This document shows positions 24,787 to 34,275 of a stretch of DNA of 64,000 bases, one piece after another (within the stretch, counting starts at the first letter, position 1; each line of letters starts with the position of its first letter). The notes below the pieces were generated by a model, which saw only the letters and a program-made list of their open reading frames with translations, did not search any database and was not told where the DNA came from. The stretch is from Azospirillum sp. (lineage in GTDB: Bacteria; Pseudomonadota; Alphaproteobacteria; Azospirillales; Azospirillaceae): assembly GCA_016124535.1 (NCBI GenBank), contig WGNK01000049.1:24942-88941 (forward strand). The letters are read 5' to 3'. Position numbers and translations under genes: made by a program.

Positions 24787-26223
24787 TCAGGCCTCGCCGG
24801 GGCCCAGCGTCTCGGCGAGTTGGCCGGCGACCCGCGAAAGATGAGCGGTTGCGGCCAAGGCCGATTGCAACGCCTCGTGCCGGGTCAACTCGCCGTTCGG
24901 GCTGGCGTCGGGGACGTGGCGATAGCGGGTTTCCATCATGCCGCTGGTGGCCACGGTAATCCGGGCTTCGCCCGCGGCCTGGGCGGCCGCGGCGACCCAA
25001 CCGGCGCAGATCGCGGTCGCCAGGCCGGCCGGTCCGGCTCCGGGTTCGGGCAGGCCGTCGGCGGCCAGCGCCCGTTTGGTATCGCTGAGGATGGCGGCGC
25101 CGGCAGACAGGGCACTCCGCTTCGGGCGCAGGAGCCCGGCCGCGAAATCCGGCTGAAGCGCCAGCGACAGCCGGTTGCCGCCGATGAAGGGTGATCCGGT
25201 CAGTTCGCCGGCACTGCCGGCGGCGCTGGCCTGGATATCGGCAAAGCTGGCCGGCCGTCCCTTCGGAGCCGGCGCCGCGACCGCCTGGGCCAGGCCATCG
25301 AGCTGACCGCGGAGTTTGCGCACGATCTCGGCGTTCGGCGCGCGGCCCGGACGTTGGGGCACCGGCAGCCGCGACCCGTCCGACAACATCCGCCGCAGAG
25401 CGCTCAGCCGGCCGTCGCCGATCGGCACCGCCGCCCGGTCGTCGCCGCGGCGCAGCGTGGTGCCGTCCAGGATCAGGGTGACCGGCTGGCGGTCCACCAG
25501 GACGCGACCGTCGCCAGCGAACAGGGCGAGCTCGCCGCTGTCGCGGGAAAATACCCGAACACCCAGGAGATCCCGTGCCTTGGCCGCCAATGCACCCCGT
25601 GTGCTCTCCAGCTCTTCCGTGCTCTGCCCGAGCGCGCGCAAGGTGACCACGCGACGATTGATGCGGTGGACTTCGCCGACCGTCCGATTGAGTTCGGCGA
25701 CCCCGGCGGTCAGATCGGACCCAAGCTCCTGCGCCAGATCTTCGACGCCGCTGGCGAGACGCCGCACCTCGGCGACGAATGCCGAGGCGCATCGGGCGAC
25801 CAGGCGGTCGCCGTCGGACTGTTCGGGGGCGGCGGCAAGCGCGCGCCAGGCGCCGGCCAGGTCGCGCGCAAGTCCCGGCAGGACCGGTGATCCGCCATCC
25901 GGCGCGAACAGGGCCACGACACGGTTGAGACCTTCGGCGGTGGCGCCGGCGTCGCCCCGGCGTCCGGCGGCCTCATCGATCTGGGCACCGAGGGCGTCGT
26001 CGAGCGGGCGGGCCAGGCCGGCCAGCACGATGCTGGCAACCGGGCTCGAAGCGACCGCCGGCGATGCGGCTGCCGGGGGCGCCGGTGTCGGGGGCGCCGG
26101 TGTCGGGGGAGGCGGCGACGGCGCGCTCGCCAGCGTCTCACCGTTGCCCGATTGTGCCGGCGGGTCGAACAGGCCGGCGCGCAGGCCGCCCGCGATCGTC
26201 GCCATCGTTCCCAACAGACCCAT
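24787..26223 (-). CDS. FlgK-like protein with degenerate ends
   Basis: 478 residues. The middle third (about 135-265) aligns by eye with the D1 region of FlgK: a long helix with SDLTAGVAELNRTVGEVHRI, then STRGALAAKARDLLGVRVF and GELALFAGDGRVLVDRQPVTL, in the same order and spacing as the neighbouring true FlgK. The N-terminus lacks the conserved D0 helix and instead has a Pro/Ala-rich linker with a tandem TPAPP repeat. The C-terminus (LQSALAATAHLSRVAGQLAETL) vaguely resembles a D0 helix. Start at 26223 with GGGAG upstream. It may be a variant cap, junction or assembly factor; function unproven. Confidence 0.6.
   Translation of the reverse strand: MGLLGTMATIAGGLRAGLFDPPAQSGNGETLASAPSPPPPTPAPPTPAPPAAASPAVASSPVASIVLAGLARPLDDALGAQIDEAAGRRGDAGATAEGLNRVVALFAPDGGSPVLPGLARDLAGAWRALAAAPEQSDGDRLVARCASAFVAEVRRLASGVEDLAQELGSDLTAGVAELNRTVGEVHRINRRVVTLRALGQSTEELESTRGALAAKARDLLGVRVFSRDSGELALFAGDGRVLVDRQPVTLILDGTTLRRGDDRAAVPIGDGRLSALRRMLSDGSRLPVPQRPGRAPNAEIVRKLRGQLDGLAQAVAAPAPKGRPASFADIQASAAGSAGELTGSPFIGGNRLSLALQPDFAAGLLRPKRSALSAGAAILSDTKRALAADGLPEPGAGPAGLATAICAGWVAAAAQAAGEARITVATSGMMETRYRHVPDASPNGELTRHEALQSALAATAHLSRVAGQLAETLGPGEA
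26075..26104. repeat. 15-bp in-frame tandem repeat
   Basis: GGGGGCGCCGGTGTC is duplicated exactly; on the coding (minus) strand it adds one TPAPP unit to the Pro-rich linker of the FlgK-like protein. Confidence 0.85.
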
Positions 26224-26454
26224 AGCCCAGCTCCCGGTCCTTGGTGCCCCCGAAATCCGGGGTTTGCCGCCGCGGTTGCGATCGGCGAAGCAAGCCGTGG
26301 GCCACCTCACCCGGAGCCAGTCCGGGCTGGACCGGAACGGTGCGACACTATTGCCGGGCCCATCGCTTCGATCGGCGATGAATTCCTGGGGCAGCAGTCA
26401 CGAATTTTTAACCAGGCGCATTAAGAGTCGAGGCCCGGAAGATCTCACGAAAAT

Positions 26455-26487
26455 GATCCGTCCCACGATCCGTCCCACGATCCGTCC
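26455..26487. repeat. 12-bp tandem repeat upstream of the large chemoreceptor
   Basis: GATCCGTCCCAC occurs twice, followed by a third partial copy (GATCCGTCC), 64-96 bases before the chemoreceptor start. It may affect promoter spacing or simply reflect slippage. Confidence 0.88.
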
Positions 26488-26550
26488 GGTGTCGATCTCG
26501 CGGGGATCGTAGCTGCTGCAGCCGGTCATCAGAACGCCGGAGGAGAGACC

Positions 26551-29169
26551 ATGTCGCCTGAGAAGAGCTTGGACAGCGCGAATGACGGCCCGGGGGCGAA
26601 GTATCACGGCATTCGACTGAAGCTGTTGCTGGCGTTTGGCTTCGTCGCGGCGTTGACCGTGGCGGCGGGCGCCATCGGTTTGCTTTCCTACCGGACCGTC
26701 GGCAGTGCCGTGACCAGCATCACCCGCACGACCTTGCCCCAGCTGCAGGCGGCCAATGCGCTGGGCGAGGAAAGTGCCGCGATCGCCGCGGCCGCGCCGA
26801 GCCTGGAGGCAGCCGCAAGTATGGATCAGCTCGAACAGCTGGTCGCAGGGTTGAAGCAGCGCTCGACCAGACTGTTCAGCCTCATGGATGATCTGGGCCG
26901 GCTCGGCATCGCCGCGGGCCAGATCGGCGACCTCCGTCGGCTGGTCGCGACCCTCAGCGACAATCTGGAGCGGCAGAACCAGGGCGTCGCGACCCGGCTT
27001 GCGTTGCGCCAGAAGCGCAGTGACATCGTCACCAAAGTGACCGAGGTCCATGCCAAGTTGTTGTGGCACCTGAAGCCGGCCGTCGATTCCGCCGAGGGGA
27101 CGGTCAAGGGCCAGGGCGAGATGCTGGTTGCCAACACCGATGTCGAAACCGAGGAAATCGGCAGCGCTGCGAGTGGGCTGATCGAAGCCTTTCAATTGCG
27201 CACCAACATCGCCGAGCTGGCATCGGAAATTGTCGCCAGTACCCGTGCGGTCAGTCAGCCTCAGCTCGGTCTGCTGCGTCGGCGTCTCGATAATGCCTGG
27301 GCCCGGATCAAGGAGAAGGTCGGAGAAGAAAAGGATTATCTCGGCGGGCGCGACCTCAAGAACTGGGCCTACGAACTCTATGCCCTCGCGGATGGCGATC
27401 TCGGCAGCTTTGCCCAGCGGAAGCTCCAACTTGCCGGTGCGTCGTCGGAAGATCGCGCCAAAGACCTGGAAACGCGGCTGGCCATCATCCTCGAACGAAC
27501 AGATTCGCTCGAAGAGGACATGCTCAACGACCTCGGCATCCAATTGTCCAGAAGTGGCGGGCGGATCGGCATTGCCGCCCGAAATCTGCGCGAACAGAAT
27601 CAGTCTTCGGTCAATTCTCTGGTCGGCGGCGGCGTCGCGTCGTTGCGGACCTATCTGATCCTGGAGGCGACCGGCAATCTGGTCGCCGGCCGCTTGACCG
27701 AAGCCGCTCAAACCACCAGCGAAGACTTGGTCGGACAGTTGAAGGGGTATTTCGACCAGGAGTCCAAGAAGCTGGTGGATGTCGCGGCGACTCTGTCGCG
27801 AGAGGGGGAACACCCGGCGATCCGGTCGCGGGTCGACGCTCTGGTCGGGTACGGCCGGGGCGAAGATGGCCTGTTTGCGCTGCGCTCACGCGAGCTCAAA
27901 GTGGCGGCGGACGGTGCCGCCTTGCTTGACGACAATCGCCGGCTGATCGAACAGCTGAGCGCCAGCGTCGCCGCGATCGCCGAAACGGTTCAGCACGGGG
28001 TTGCCGAAGCCTCCAGTGCGGTCGATCGCGCGATCGACGACGGCCGGCGCTGGCTGATCGTGATTGCCGTGGTCAGCCTGGCGGCGGCGATCCTGATCGG
28101 CTGGTTCTATGTCGGGCGCGCGGTGGCCGGTCGGTTGACCCGGCTGGCCGCCGTGATGAATCGGCTGGCCGGGGGCGATCTCTCGATCGAGATCGAGCTG
28201 GCCGGCAACGATGAGATCACCAGCATGGCCAGGACCGTCCAGGTGTTCAAGGATAATGCCCTGGAAATGAAGCGGCTGACCGCGGAGGGCGAAGCGATCA
28301 AGCGCCGCGCCGAGGAACAGCGGCGGGCCGAGATGCTGGGGCTGGCCGATTCCTTCGAGACCAAGGTCGGGAGCGCGATCAAGCTGTTCGAGCACAGCGC
28401 CAGCGGCATCGTCGATACCGCGACCAAGATGGGCAAACGGGTCGGCCGGTCGGCCGAGAGCAGTCTGGAAGCGTCGGCGGCGACCGAACGCACCAACGAG
28501 TATCTGGCCGAACTCGGACGGGCGACTTCGGAGATGTCGGTCTCGGTCTCGGAAGTCGGCGGCCAGGTTCAGGAGGCTTCGGCGATCGCGCTGAGGGCGG
28601 TCGATCAGGCCCGCGGCACCAATGCCACGGTCCAGGGGCTGGCCGACGCCGCCAACAAGATCGGCGAAATCGTCGCCTTGATCACCAACATCGCCTCGCA
28701 GACCAATCTGCTGGCGCTCAACGCGACCATCGAGGCGGCCCGGGCCGGCGAAGCCGGACGCGGTTTCGCCGTGGTCGCCAATGAGGTCAAGAACCTGGCC
28801 GGACAGACCGCCAAGGCGACCGACGAGATTGCGGCGCAGATCGCCGGCATCCAGGGCTCGACCCGCGAGGCGGTCGGCGCGATCGTCGAGATTACCGGTA
28901 CCATCGAGACGATCAACGGCATTTCCACCACCGTGGCGCAATCGATTTCCCGCCAGCGCGAGGCAACCAGCCAGATCGTCGAAGTGGTGGCGCAGGTTTC
29001 GGCCGACGCCAAGGTCTATCAGGAACGCTTCAGCGACGTCGCCAAGACCTCGGCCTATTCCTATGGTTCGGCGATCCGGGTGATCTGGGCTGCCAAGGAC
29101 CTGGTAAAGCCAACCCGGACCGTGATCGAGCAGGTCGACACCCTGATGTCGGCGATGCGGACCGGCTGA
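26551..29169 (+). CDS. Methyl-accepting chemotaxis protein, long sensor (872 aa)
   Basis: Large chemoreceptor. Membrane helices at about residues 24-47 and 508-528 enclose about 460 periplasmic residues, far longer than a standard sensor. This region is helical throughout (for example LRRLVATLSDNLERQNQG) and resembles the TorS-like sensor arrangement seen in some alphaproteobacterial receptors. HAMP follows (VAGRLTRLAAVMNRLAGGDL), then the signalling domain with the invariant tip IASQTNLLALNATIEAARAG. Good ribosome site (CGGAGGAGAG) before the ATG. Located directly upstream of an unrecognised gene on the same strand. Confidence 0.92.
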   Translation: MSPEKSLDSANDGPGAKYHGIRLKLLLAFGFVAALTVAAGAIGLLSYRTVGSAVTSITRTTLPQLQAANALGEESAAIAAAAPSLEAAASMDQLEQLVAGLKQRSTRLFSLMDDLGRLGIAAGQIGDLRRLVATLSDNLERQNQGVATRLALRQKRSDIVTKVTEVHAKLLWHLKPAVDSAEGTVKGQGEMLVANTDVETEEIGSAASGLIEAFQLRTNIAELASEIVASTRAVSQPQLGLLRRRLDNAWARIKEKVGEEKDYLGGRDLKNWAYELYALADGDLGSFAQRKLQLAGASSEDRAKDLETRLAIILERTDSLEEDMLNDLGIQLSRSGGRIGIAARNLREQNQSSVNSLVGGGVASLRTYLILEATGNLVAGRLTEAAQTTSEDLVGQLKGYFDQESKKLVDVAATLSREGEHPAIRSRVDALVGYGRGEDGLFALRSRELKVAADGAALLDDNRRLIEQLSASVAAIAETVQHGVAEASSAVDRAIDDGRRWLIVIAVVSLAAAILIGWFYVGRAVAGRLTRLAAVMNRLAGGDLSIEIELAGNDEITSMARTVQVFKDNALEMKRLTAEGEAIKRRAEEQRRAEMLGLADSFETKVGSAIKLFEHSASGIVDTATKMGKRVGRSAESSLEASAATERTNEYLAELGRATSEMSVSVSEVGGQVQEASAIALRAVDQARGTNATVQGLADAANKIGEIVALITNIASQTNLLALNATIEAARAGEAGRGFAVVANEVKNLAGQTAKATDEIAAQIAGIQGSTREAVGAIVEITGTIETINGISTTVAQSISRQREATSQIVEVVAQVSADAKVYQERFSDVAKTSAYSYGSAIRVIWAAKDLVKPTRTVIEQVDTLMSAMRTG

Positions 29170-29245
29170 GGACCGAATCGGATGCACCCGGGACGCTATG
29201 ATCAGGGTATAGTCGGTCCTGACAGGGGGCTCAGAGGGGGCTGAG

Positions 29246-30451
29246 GTGTTGACGCCGGCACAAGACGCGATCGTGCTGGCCGGATTGCTGCGACGGTCGC
29301 TGTCGATCGACGACATGCGCCGCGCCCAGGCGGCGGCCCAGCCCTATCTGCGCCAGGAGCGGCTGCTGATGCGTCTCGACATCATCGACGACGCTTTCCT
29401 GGCCAAGGATTCTGAGATCCAGTGGTCGTTGTTTCGCCGCCATCTGGAGCCGGCCCTGACCGGACACTTGCTGCCGGCCCTCCGCGACGAGATCCTGGCG
29501 CGGGTCAATCGCCAGAGCCCCGACGGGTCCACCCAGGGGGAAGCGGACCGCGCCAGCGTGATCGACGTGATCGAGGCTTTTCGCAGCCTGACCGAATGGC
29601 TGGCACAGGATAAGGGGTTCCAGCGCGCCCGGGTGCTGCTGCGGGAAACCGGCGCCGGGCTGGCAGCCGCGGTCGAGACCGCCACCGCCGGATTGCCGGC
29701 GGAAATCGAAGCCGGCGATCTTCCCCATCTCGGTGCCTTGTCTTTGGCGTTGCTGCGCCTCGACATGATCCAGTGGATGCTGGAACTGCTGGGCGAAACC
29801 CGGCCGATGGCGGCGGTGGGGCGGCGCGCCCGCGAGATCGCCCGGATCACGCTGGATCGGGCCGCTTCGACCCTGGAGAAGTTTCTCGGCGACCGCGACC
29901 TGATGAACATGTTCGATGCGGTGGCGGTCATCTCGCAGGTCGACGACCTGATCGTGGTGGTGCAGCGGGTGATCGACGGCCGCGCCGAGCCGGGCGATGA
30001 GCCCACCCATTTCGTGGTGCCGATCGACGAGCAGGTTCTGATCCGCTTCGCCGACGCGCTTTGGCTGATGTCGGATCAGCTGTGCCGGATCGTCCTGCGT
30101 TCGGTCGGGCGGCTCGACGCCAGCGAGCGCTACTTCACCAGTCTGATGCGGCAGATCGAATATCTCTTCCGCCTGTCGCGTTACTTCAACGATCAGGATC
30201 GGCCGCCGCGGTTGGCCGAGATCGAGCTTATGCTGAAGCAACGTCTGCTCGGTCTGGCCGATGCGGTCGGCAGGGCGGCGCTCGACGCCGCGCGCCGGCA
30301 GCCGCCGGATCTGCGGGTGGTGGTTAAGACGGTTGCCCAGGGCGAACGGTTGACCGCGGCATTCAACGCCCTCGACTATGCCTGCGCGGCCGCGCCGCTG
30401 ACCGGTCACTTGCGCCAGGTCCAGGCGGTACTTGGCCCGAGAGAGGGGTAG
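29246..30451 (+). CDS. Uncharacterised 401-aa helical protein
   Basis: Not recognised. GTG start with GGGGG five bases upstream, 76 bases after the chemoreceptor stop, so probably co-transcribed with it. No signal peptide or membrane helix. The whole protein appears alpha-helical and rich in Leu, Ala and Arg (LSLALLRLDMIQWMLELLGE; EYLFRLSRYFNDQDRPPRL), with no catalytic motif seen. Coupling to the receptor suggests a cytoplasmic partner or unrelated housekeeping role; neither can be chosen from sequence. Confidence 0.7.
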   Translation: MLTPAQDAIVLAGLLRRSLSIDDMRRAQAAAQPYLRQERLLMRLDIIDDAFLAKDSEIQWSLFRRHLEPALTGHLLPALRDEILARVNRQSPDGSTQGEADRASVIDVIEAFRSLTEWLAQDKGFQRARVLLRETGAGLAAAVETATAGLPAEIEAGDLPHLGALSLALLRLDMIQWMLELLGETRPMAAVGRRAREIARITLDRAASTLEKFLGDRDLMNMFDAVAVISQVDDLIVVVQRVIDGRAEPGDEPTHFVVPIDEQVLIRFADALWLMSDQLCRIVLRSVGRLDASERYFTSLMRQIEYLFRLSRYFNDQDRPPRLAEIELMLKQRLLGLADAVGRAALDAARRQPPDLRVVVKTVAQGERLTAAFNALDYACAAAPLTGHLRQVQAVLGPREG

Positions 30452-30463
30452 CGACGGGCCTGT

Positions 30464-30496
30464 GCGGGGGACGGCCGGTGGCGGGGACGGCCGGTG
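30464..30496. repeat. 16/17-bp imperfect tandem repeat
   Basis: GCGGGGGACGGCCGGTG is followed directly by the same unit lacking one G, in the 54-base gap between two convergent genes. Confidence 0.75.
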
Positions 30497-30505
30497 CGGG
30501 GCGCC

Positions 30506-32191
30506 CTAGCCATTCCCGTTCGGGCGCTTCGTGATCCGGTTCTGGCTATTCGACCGCTGCACGCCGCCGACGGATCGGCCGGTAACCGCGGCGGGGTGGG
30601 GTGGCTTGCCCGGTGAATCGTGGGAAGGCGATGGGTCGGGCTGGCCCTGAACCAATCCCTCGATCATCGCCAGCAGGCGTTCGGGCTTGATCGGCTTCAT
30701 GATCGCCTGAACCCCCCGACCGACCGACCTGGCGCGAAGATCGCCGTTGAGGTCGCCGGTGATGATACACGCGGCGATCTCGCAGTCAAACCGGCGGCGG
30801 ACAGCATCGATCGCCTGGAGACCGTCGAGGCCGCCCGGCAAATGGTAGTCGCTGATGACCAGGAGCGGGGGAGCGCCGAGGCTGCCGACGCGATCGAGGG
30901 CCTCGGCCGCCGAACTTGCCGGCAACACGCTGCAGCCGCAAAGCTCCAGGCACGCCCGCATCGCGGAAAGCACCAAAGGATCGTCCTCGATCACGACGAC
31001 GGTGCGGCTATTCCCGGCCGGGGTCGGGGGCTGACCTTTGCTGGTGCCGCCGGTCGCCGGGGCATTCTCGGCCACCAGGGGCACTTTCAGCGATAAGCGC
31101 GAACCATGCCCCAGCTTCGAGGCAACGTCGATCGGGTGGTCGAGTAAGGCTGCGGCCCGTTTGGCGGTGGCCAATCCGAGCCCATAGTACTCGGCGCGCT
31201 GCCCGCGGGCGCGGACCAGATGATAGAACTCGGAAAAGAGCCTGCGAAGCTCGCTGTCGCAAAAGCCGCCGCCGGTGTCGAAGACCGAAATCCGGAGTGC
31301 GTTGCCCCGCCTCTGGGCGCCGACCGTGATTCGACCGGCGTCGGTGTGGTTGATCGCGCTGGAGATCAGGTTGCGCAAAATCCGCTGAAGCAGGCCAGGA
31401 TCGGACCAGGCCCACGCCCGGCTGGGGACAAACCGCAGCGCCAGATTTTTCTGTGCCGCGGTCTCGGACAATTCGCCTTCGAGACGGGAGAACAGGTCCG
31501 ATATTCGGATTGGCTCGCGGCTCGGCTGGGTGTTGCCGCATTCATAGCGGGTCAGCTCGAGCAGAGAGTCGAACAGTTCGATCAGGACATCGAGGGTGCT
31601 CTGCATCTGACCCGCGACGTCGAGAGCCCGACCATGGCTTCGCGAGGTCTGGATTATCCCGAGATACAGACTGAGGGCATTGAGCGGTTGGCGCAGGTCG
31701 TGGCTTGCCGCCGCAAAGATCCGGGATTTGGTGGCATTGAGTTCCGCGGCGTGGCCGGGCACCTCGATCAGGAACAGGCGGCACAGGCGGCCGTCGCGGC
31801 GGGGTCGGTCGGCGATCCCAAGCACCTGCAGACCGGCCGCCTCGGATCGCGCGCCGAGCGCCCCCAGCGTCGTCGATACCGGCGCGGGCGAGGCCTGCAG
31901 GCGCGCGAGGAAATGCCGGATCGCGGCGTCGTGTTTGGCGCCGACGAGGTCGGTGAACGACCGGCCGACCGCTCGGGAACTGCTCGTCCCGAAGAAGCCG
32001 GCGGCGGTGGCGTCGATCTCGCGCACGGTGCCGTCGTCGTCGCACAACAGGCTGCCGCTTGGGGTTTCGTCATAGACCGAATGACGCACGGCGACGGGAC
32101 TCGCATGGGCCGGCTCCGGCCGTTCGGCTCTGGCGTCGGGCACGCCGTCATCGGGGGTCGCCCACACGGCCTCTAGGTCTTCGGCCGCCAT
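30506..32191 (-). CDS. PAS histidine kinase with C-terminal receiver
   Basis: 561-residue soluble hybrid kinase. Residues about 38-150 form a PAS-like sensor; the phosphorylated histidine is in AAASHDLRQPLNAL (about 175-190); an HATPase domain follows, with N-box LRNLISSAINHTDAG and glycine boxes DTGGGF and YYGLGLA. A receiver domain (about 395-515) has VVVIEDDPLVLS and the phospho-acceptor aspartate in LVISDYHLPGGLDG. The product is not membrane-anchored. It is on the same strand as the phasin and the NarL-type regulator nearby, but separated from them. Confidence 0.9.
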   Translation of the reverse strand: MAAEDLEAVWATPDDGVPDARAERPEPAHASPVAVRHSVYDETPSGSLLCDDDGTVREIDATAAGFFGTSSSRAVGRSFTDLVGAKHDAAIRHFLARLQASPAPVSTTLGALGARSEAAGLQVLGIADRPRRDGRLCRLFLIEVPGHAAELNATKSRIFAAASHDLRQPLNALSLYLGIIQTSRSHGRALDVAGQMQSTLDVLIELFDSLLELTRYECGNTQPSREPIRISDLFSRLEGELSETAAQKNLALRFVPSRAWAWSDPGLLQRILRNLISSAINHTDAGRITVGAQRRGNALRISVFDTGGGFCDSELRRLFSEFYHLVRARGQRAEYYGLGLATAKRAAALLDHPIDVASKLGHGSRLSLKVPLVAENAPATGGTSKGQPPTPAGNSRTVVVIEDDPLVLSAMRACLELCGCSVLPASSAAEALDRVGSLGAPPLLVISDYHLPGGLDGLQAIDAVRRRFDCEIAACIITGDLNGDLRARSVGRGVQAIMKPIKPERLLAMIEGLVQGQPDPSPSHDSPGKPPHPAAVTGRSVGGVQRSNSQNRITKRPNGNG

Positions 32192-32287
32192 GGTTGCCTC
32201 TTTGCTGGGCGATCCCTCTGCGGCAGGGCCGCAGGGCCGGCTCGGACACCATACCGTCCGGAGGTCCAGGATGGCATTGCGATCGGT

Positions 32288-32728
32288 TCAGGCGGCCTTC
32301 CCGGCACTCTCGGGCCGAACCGCCGCCAGGGTGTCTGAGCCGGCCTGGCCAATGGTTTCGCCGACCTCGATCAGGGACGCGATCACATCGGCACTGAAGG
32401 TGCCCAGCTGCTCGGGGATTTCCGCGCATTCCTCGTTGAACTGGCGCAGGCTTTCGGTGGTCCAGGTCGAAGCGATTTCGGCGGTCTCGCCGATCGTTTC
32501 CGCGGCGGTCAGCCGCCGCACCGTGTCCATCGCGCTCTGAAGCCCGAGGCGTCGGTAGCGCAGCCAGTTCAGCGTCAACTTTTCAAACACGTCGAGGGAT
32601 TTCGCGGTGACCACCAGGGAGATTTCCGCCTGGCGGGCCATCATTTCCTGGGTTCCCGCCAGAGCAGTCTGAACCGCCGAGAGGCCGGAGTTCGGCTCCC
32701 AGGCATTTGAAAACATAGTACTGTTCAT
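32288..32728 (-). CDS. Phasin family protein
   Basis: 146-residue amphipathic helical protein of the phasin family, expected to coat polyhydroxyalkanoate granules. The helical core includes AGTQEMMARQAEISLVVTAK and LQSAMDTVRRLTAAETIGE, with alternating hydrophobic and charged residues and no membrane helix. Ribosome site GGGAG seven bases before the ATG. No PHA synthase or depolymerase gene is in the window, so the granule role is inferred from the family. Confidence 0.75.
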   Translation of the reverse strand: MNSTMFSNAWEPNSGLSAVQTALAGTQEMMARQAEISLVVTAKSLDVFEKLTLNWLRYRRLGLQSAMDTVRRLTAAETIGETAEIASTWTTESLRQFNEECAEIPEQLGTFSADVIASLIEVGETIGQAGSDTLAAVRPESAGKAA

Positions 32729-33403
32729 GGGATATCTCCCGGGTCAGGTGACTGTTGCCAGACGCCAGCTGCGCGCTGCCGGTGGCTGCCTGGCGTTCGC
32801 TTTGATTGGTTTCGCAAGACATCGCTGCCAGCCGGCTGCCGCCGGGATCTGCCGCCGACACTCGCGTCCGGCCTCGGGTGGCGGCGTCGGCGGACGAAAC
32901 ACCGGACGTTCACTGTCAGTATCGGCAATCGGCTTCAACTTCAGCGACCGGCCGGGAAATTGTGAGGTTCCGCTTCGCCTGCTTCTGGTTTGCCCGCCTC
33001 CCTCTTCGGGCATCCCCGCACACAGCCGTTATCCGGCAGTCACGGTCGAGCAGTACTCATGGAGGTCGGAGGTCGGGTGCGTCGCACGCCCGAGCGCAAG
33101 CGCTCATGCCGCATCAGTGACAACCAAATGCGCGCGGGGCCCGATCCGTCTCTCTTCGGAACCTCACCAGTTTGCCCTCCCTTACGGGCGCGACCGCCCT
33201 GACGTTGCTGTCGCCACCCCCCCCGCATCGGAGCTGACGAAGGTAACGGCGCGGCGATCCCGATCCGCGTGGCCTTCGTTTAACCGCTGGGTCCAAAATC
33301 GGCAATTCGGCATGCGACTTAAGCCCTTCGAATGAGAACGAAAATGGCCTTCCGGGGGGGTGCTGCCGCCCGTGCTCCGGGGCGGAACCGGGCAGAGCCG
33401 TGC
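32729..33403. other. 675-bp stretch without a recognised gene
   Basis: Between the phasin start and the NarL-type regulator stop. Open frames here have poor codon bias and no ribosome sites and look like chance. The promoter of the phasin gene must lie near 32730-32900, but no clear -35/-10 pair could be fixed. No repeats or RNA genes were recognised. Confidence 0.5.
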
Positions 33404-34060
33404 TCAGGCGGCCGGCGGCACCAGGCCGTTTTGGCTCGCGACCAGGATCACCTGGGTCCGGCTGCGGACATTCAGTGCCCGCATTATTGCTGCCAGATGG
33501 ACTTTGACCGTCGCCTCGGACAGGTTCAGGGAGTTTGCGATCTCCTTGTTGGACTTGCCCAGAACCAGCTCTGACAGCACTGCCTTCTGGCGCAGGGTCA
33601 AGGGTTTGATCGGGTGCGGCACCGCGTACGGCGGCGGCGAGACGCCGACAGTGTCGGGGCCGAGGATGCTCAGCGGCAGATAGACCCCGCCGGCCAGCAC
33701 CAGCTTGATCGCCTCGATCATGACCTCCGGGGTCGAGGTCTTGGGGATGAAGCCGGTGGCCCCGGCGGCGACCGCGCTGCGGATTTCCGCCGCGCTGTCC
33801 AGCATCGAGACCACCACGATCGGGGTGGCGGGCGCCAGTTCCCTGACCCCGGCGATGGCGGTCTCGGCATTGCCGTTGGTGCGCATCCCCGGCATCAGCA
33901 GGTCGGTCAGCATCAGGTCGAAGCGGGTGCTGCGTAAGGCGGCCATGGCCTGGTCGAACGACCCGACCTCGGTGATCTCGACCTCCGGACCGAATTCGGC
34001 AAGGATATGGCTGAGGCCAGAGCGAAACAGGGCGTGATCGTCCGCGACAAGAACTCTCAT
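33404..34060 (-). CDS. NarL/FixJ-type response regulator
   Basis: 218 residues. Receiver domain (about 1-120): MRVLVADDHALFRSGL, phospho-acceptor aspartate in LMLTDLLMPGM, lysine in GFIPKTS. LuxR-type HTH (about 148-210): LTLRQKAVLSELVLGKSNKEIAN followed by LNLSEATVKVHLAAIMRAL. The start at 34060 has GGAGAT upstream; a longer start at 34078 lacks one. Probably partnered with the sensor kinase whose gene lies 216 bases upstream on the same strand. Confidence 0.92.
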   Translation of the reverse strand: MRVLVADDHALFRSGLSHILAEFGPEVEITEVGSFDQAMAALRSTRFDLMLTDLLMPGMRTNGNAETAIAGVRELAPATPIVVVSMLDSAAEIRSAVAAGATGFIPKTSTPEVMIEAIKLVLAGGVYLPLSILGPDTVGVSPPPYAVPHPIKPLTLRQKAVLSELVLGKSNKEIANSLNLSEATVKVHLAAIMRALNVRSRTQVILVASQNGLVPPAA

Positions 34061-34275
34061 GTCAACGATCTCCGCCACCGCCAGAATAGCCCGACAGCAT
34101 TATGGAATTCTCCATCGGGGATTGAGCCAAGCCCGAGCCGGGATCGGGTGAATGCCGACAACCAGTGGGTAATCTTCGCAACGCCATGATCTTATCATGA
34201 CGAAAGCTCTCGGAAATGGGAAGAATGAGCCCACGCTGCCGATTGCCGCAGCTTTTGCTACCGATTTGAGCGCGC
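34061..34275. other. Intergenic region between kinase and regulator genes
   Basis: 215 bases. The middle (about 34090-34270) is less GC-rich and probably carries a promoter for the response regulator. No convincing sigma-70 or sigma-54 element was identified. Confidence 0.35.

Noticed and set aside
32727..33335. 202-residue plus-strand open frame upstream of the phasin
   Set aside because: No ribosome site, irregular codon bias and no recognisable domain; most likely a chance frame in non-coding DNA.
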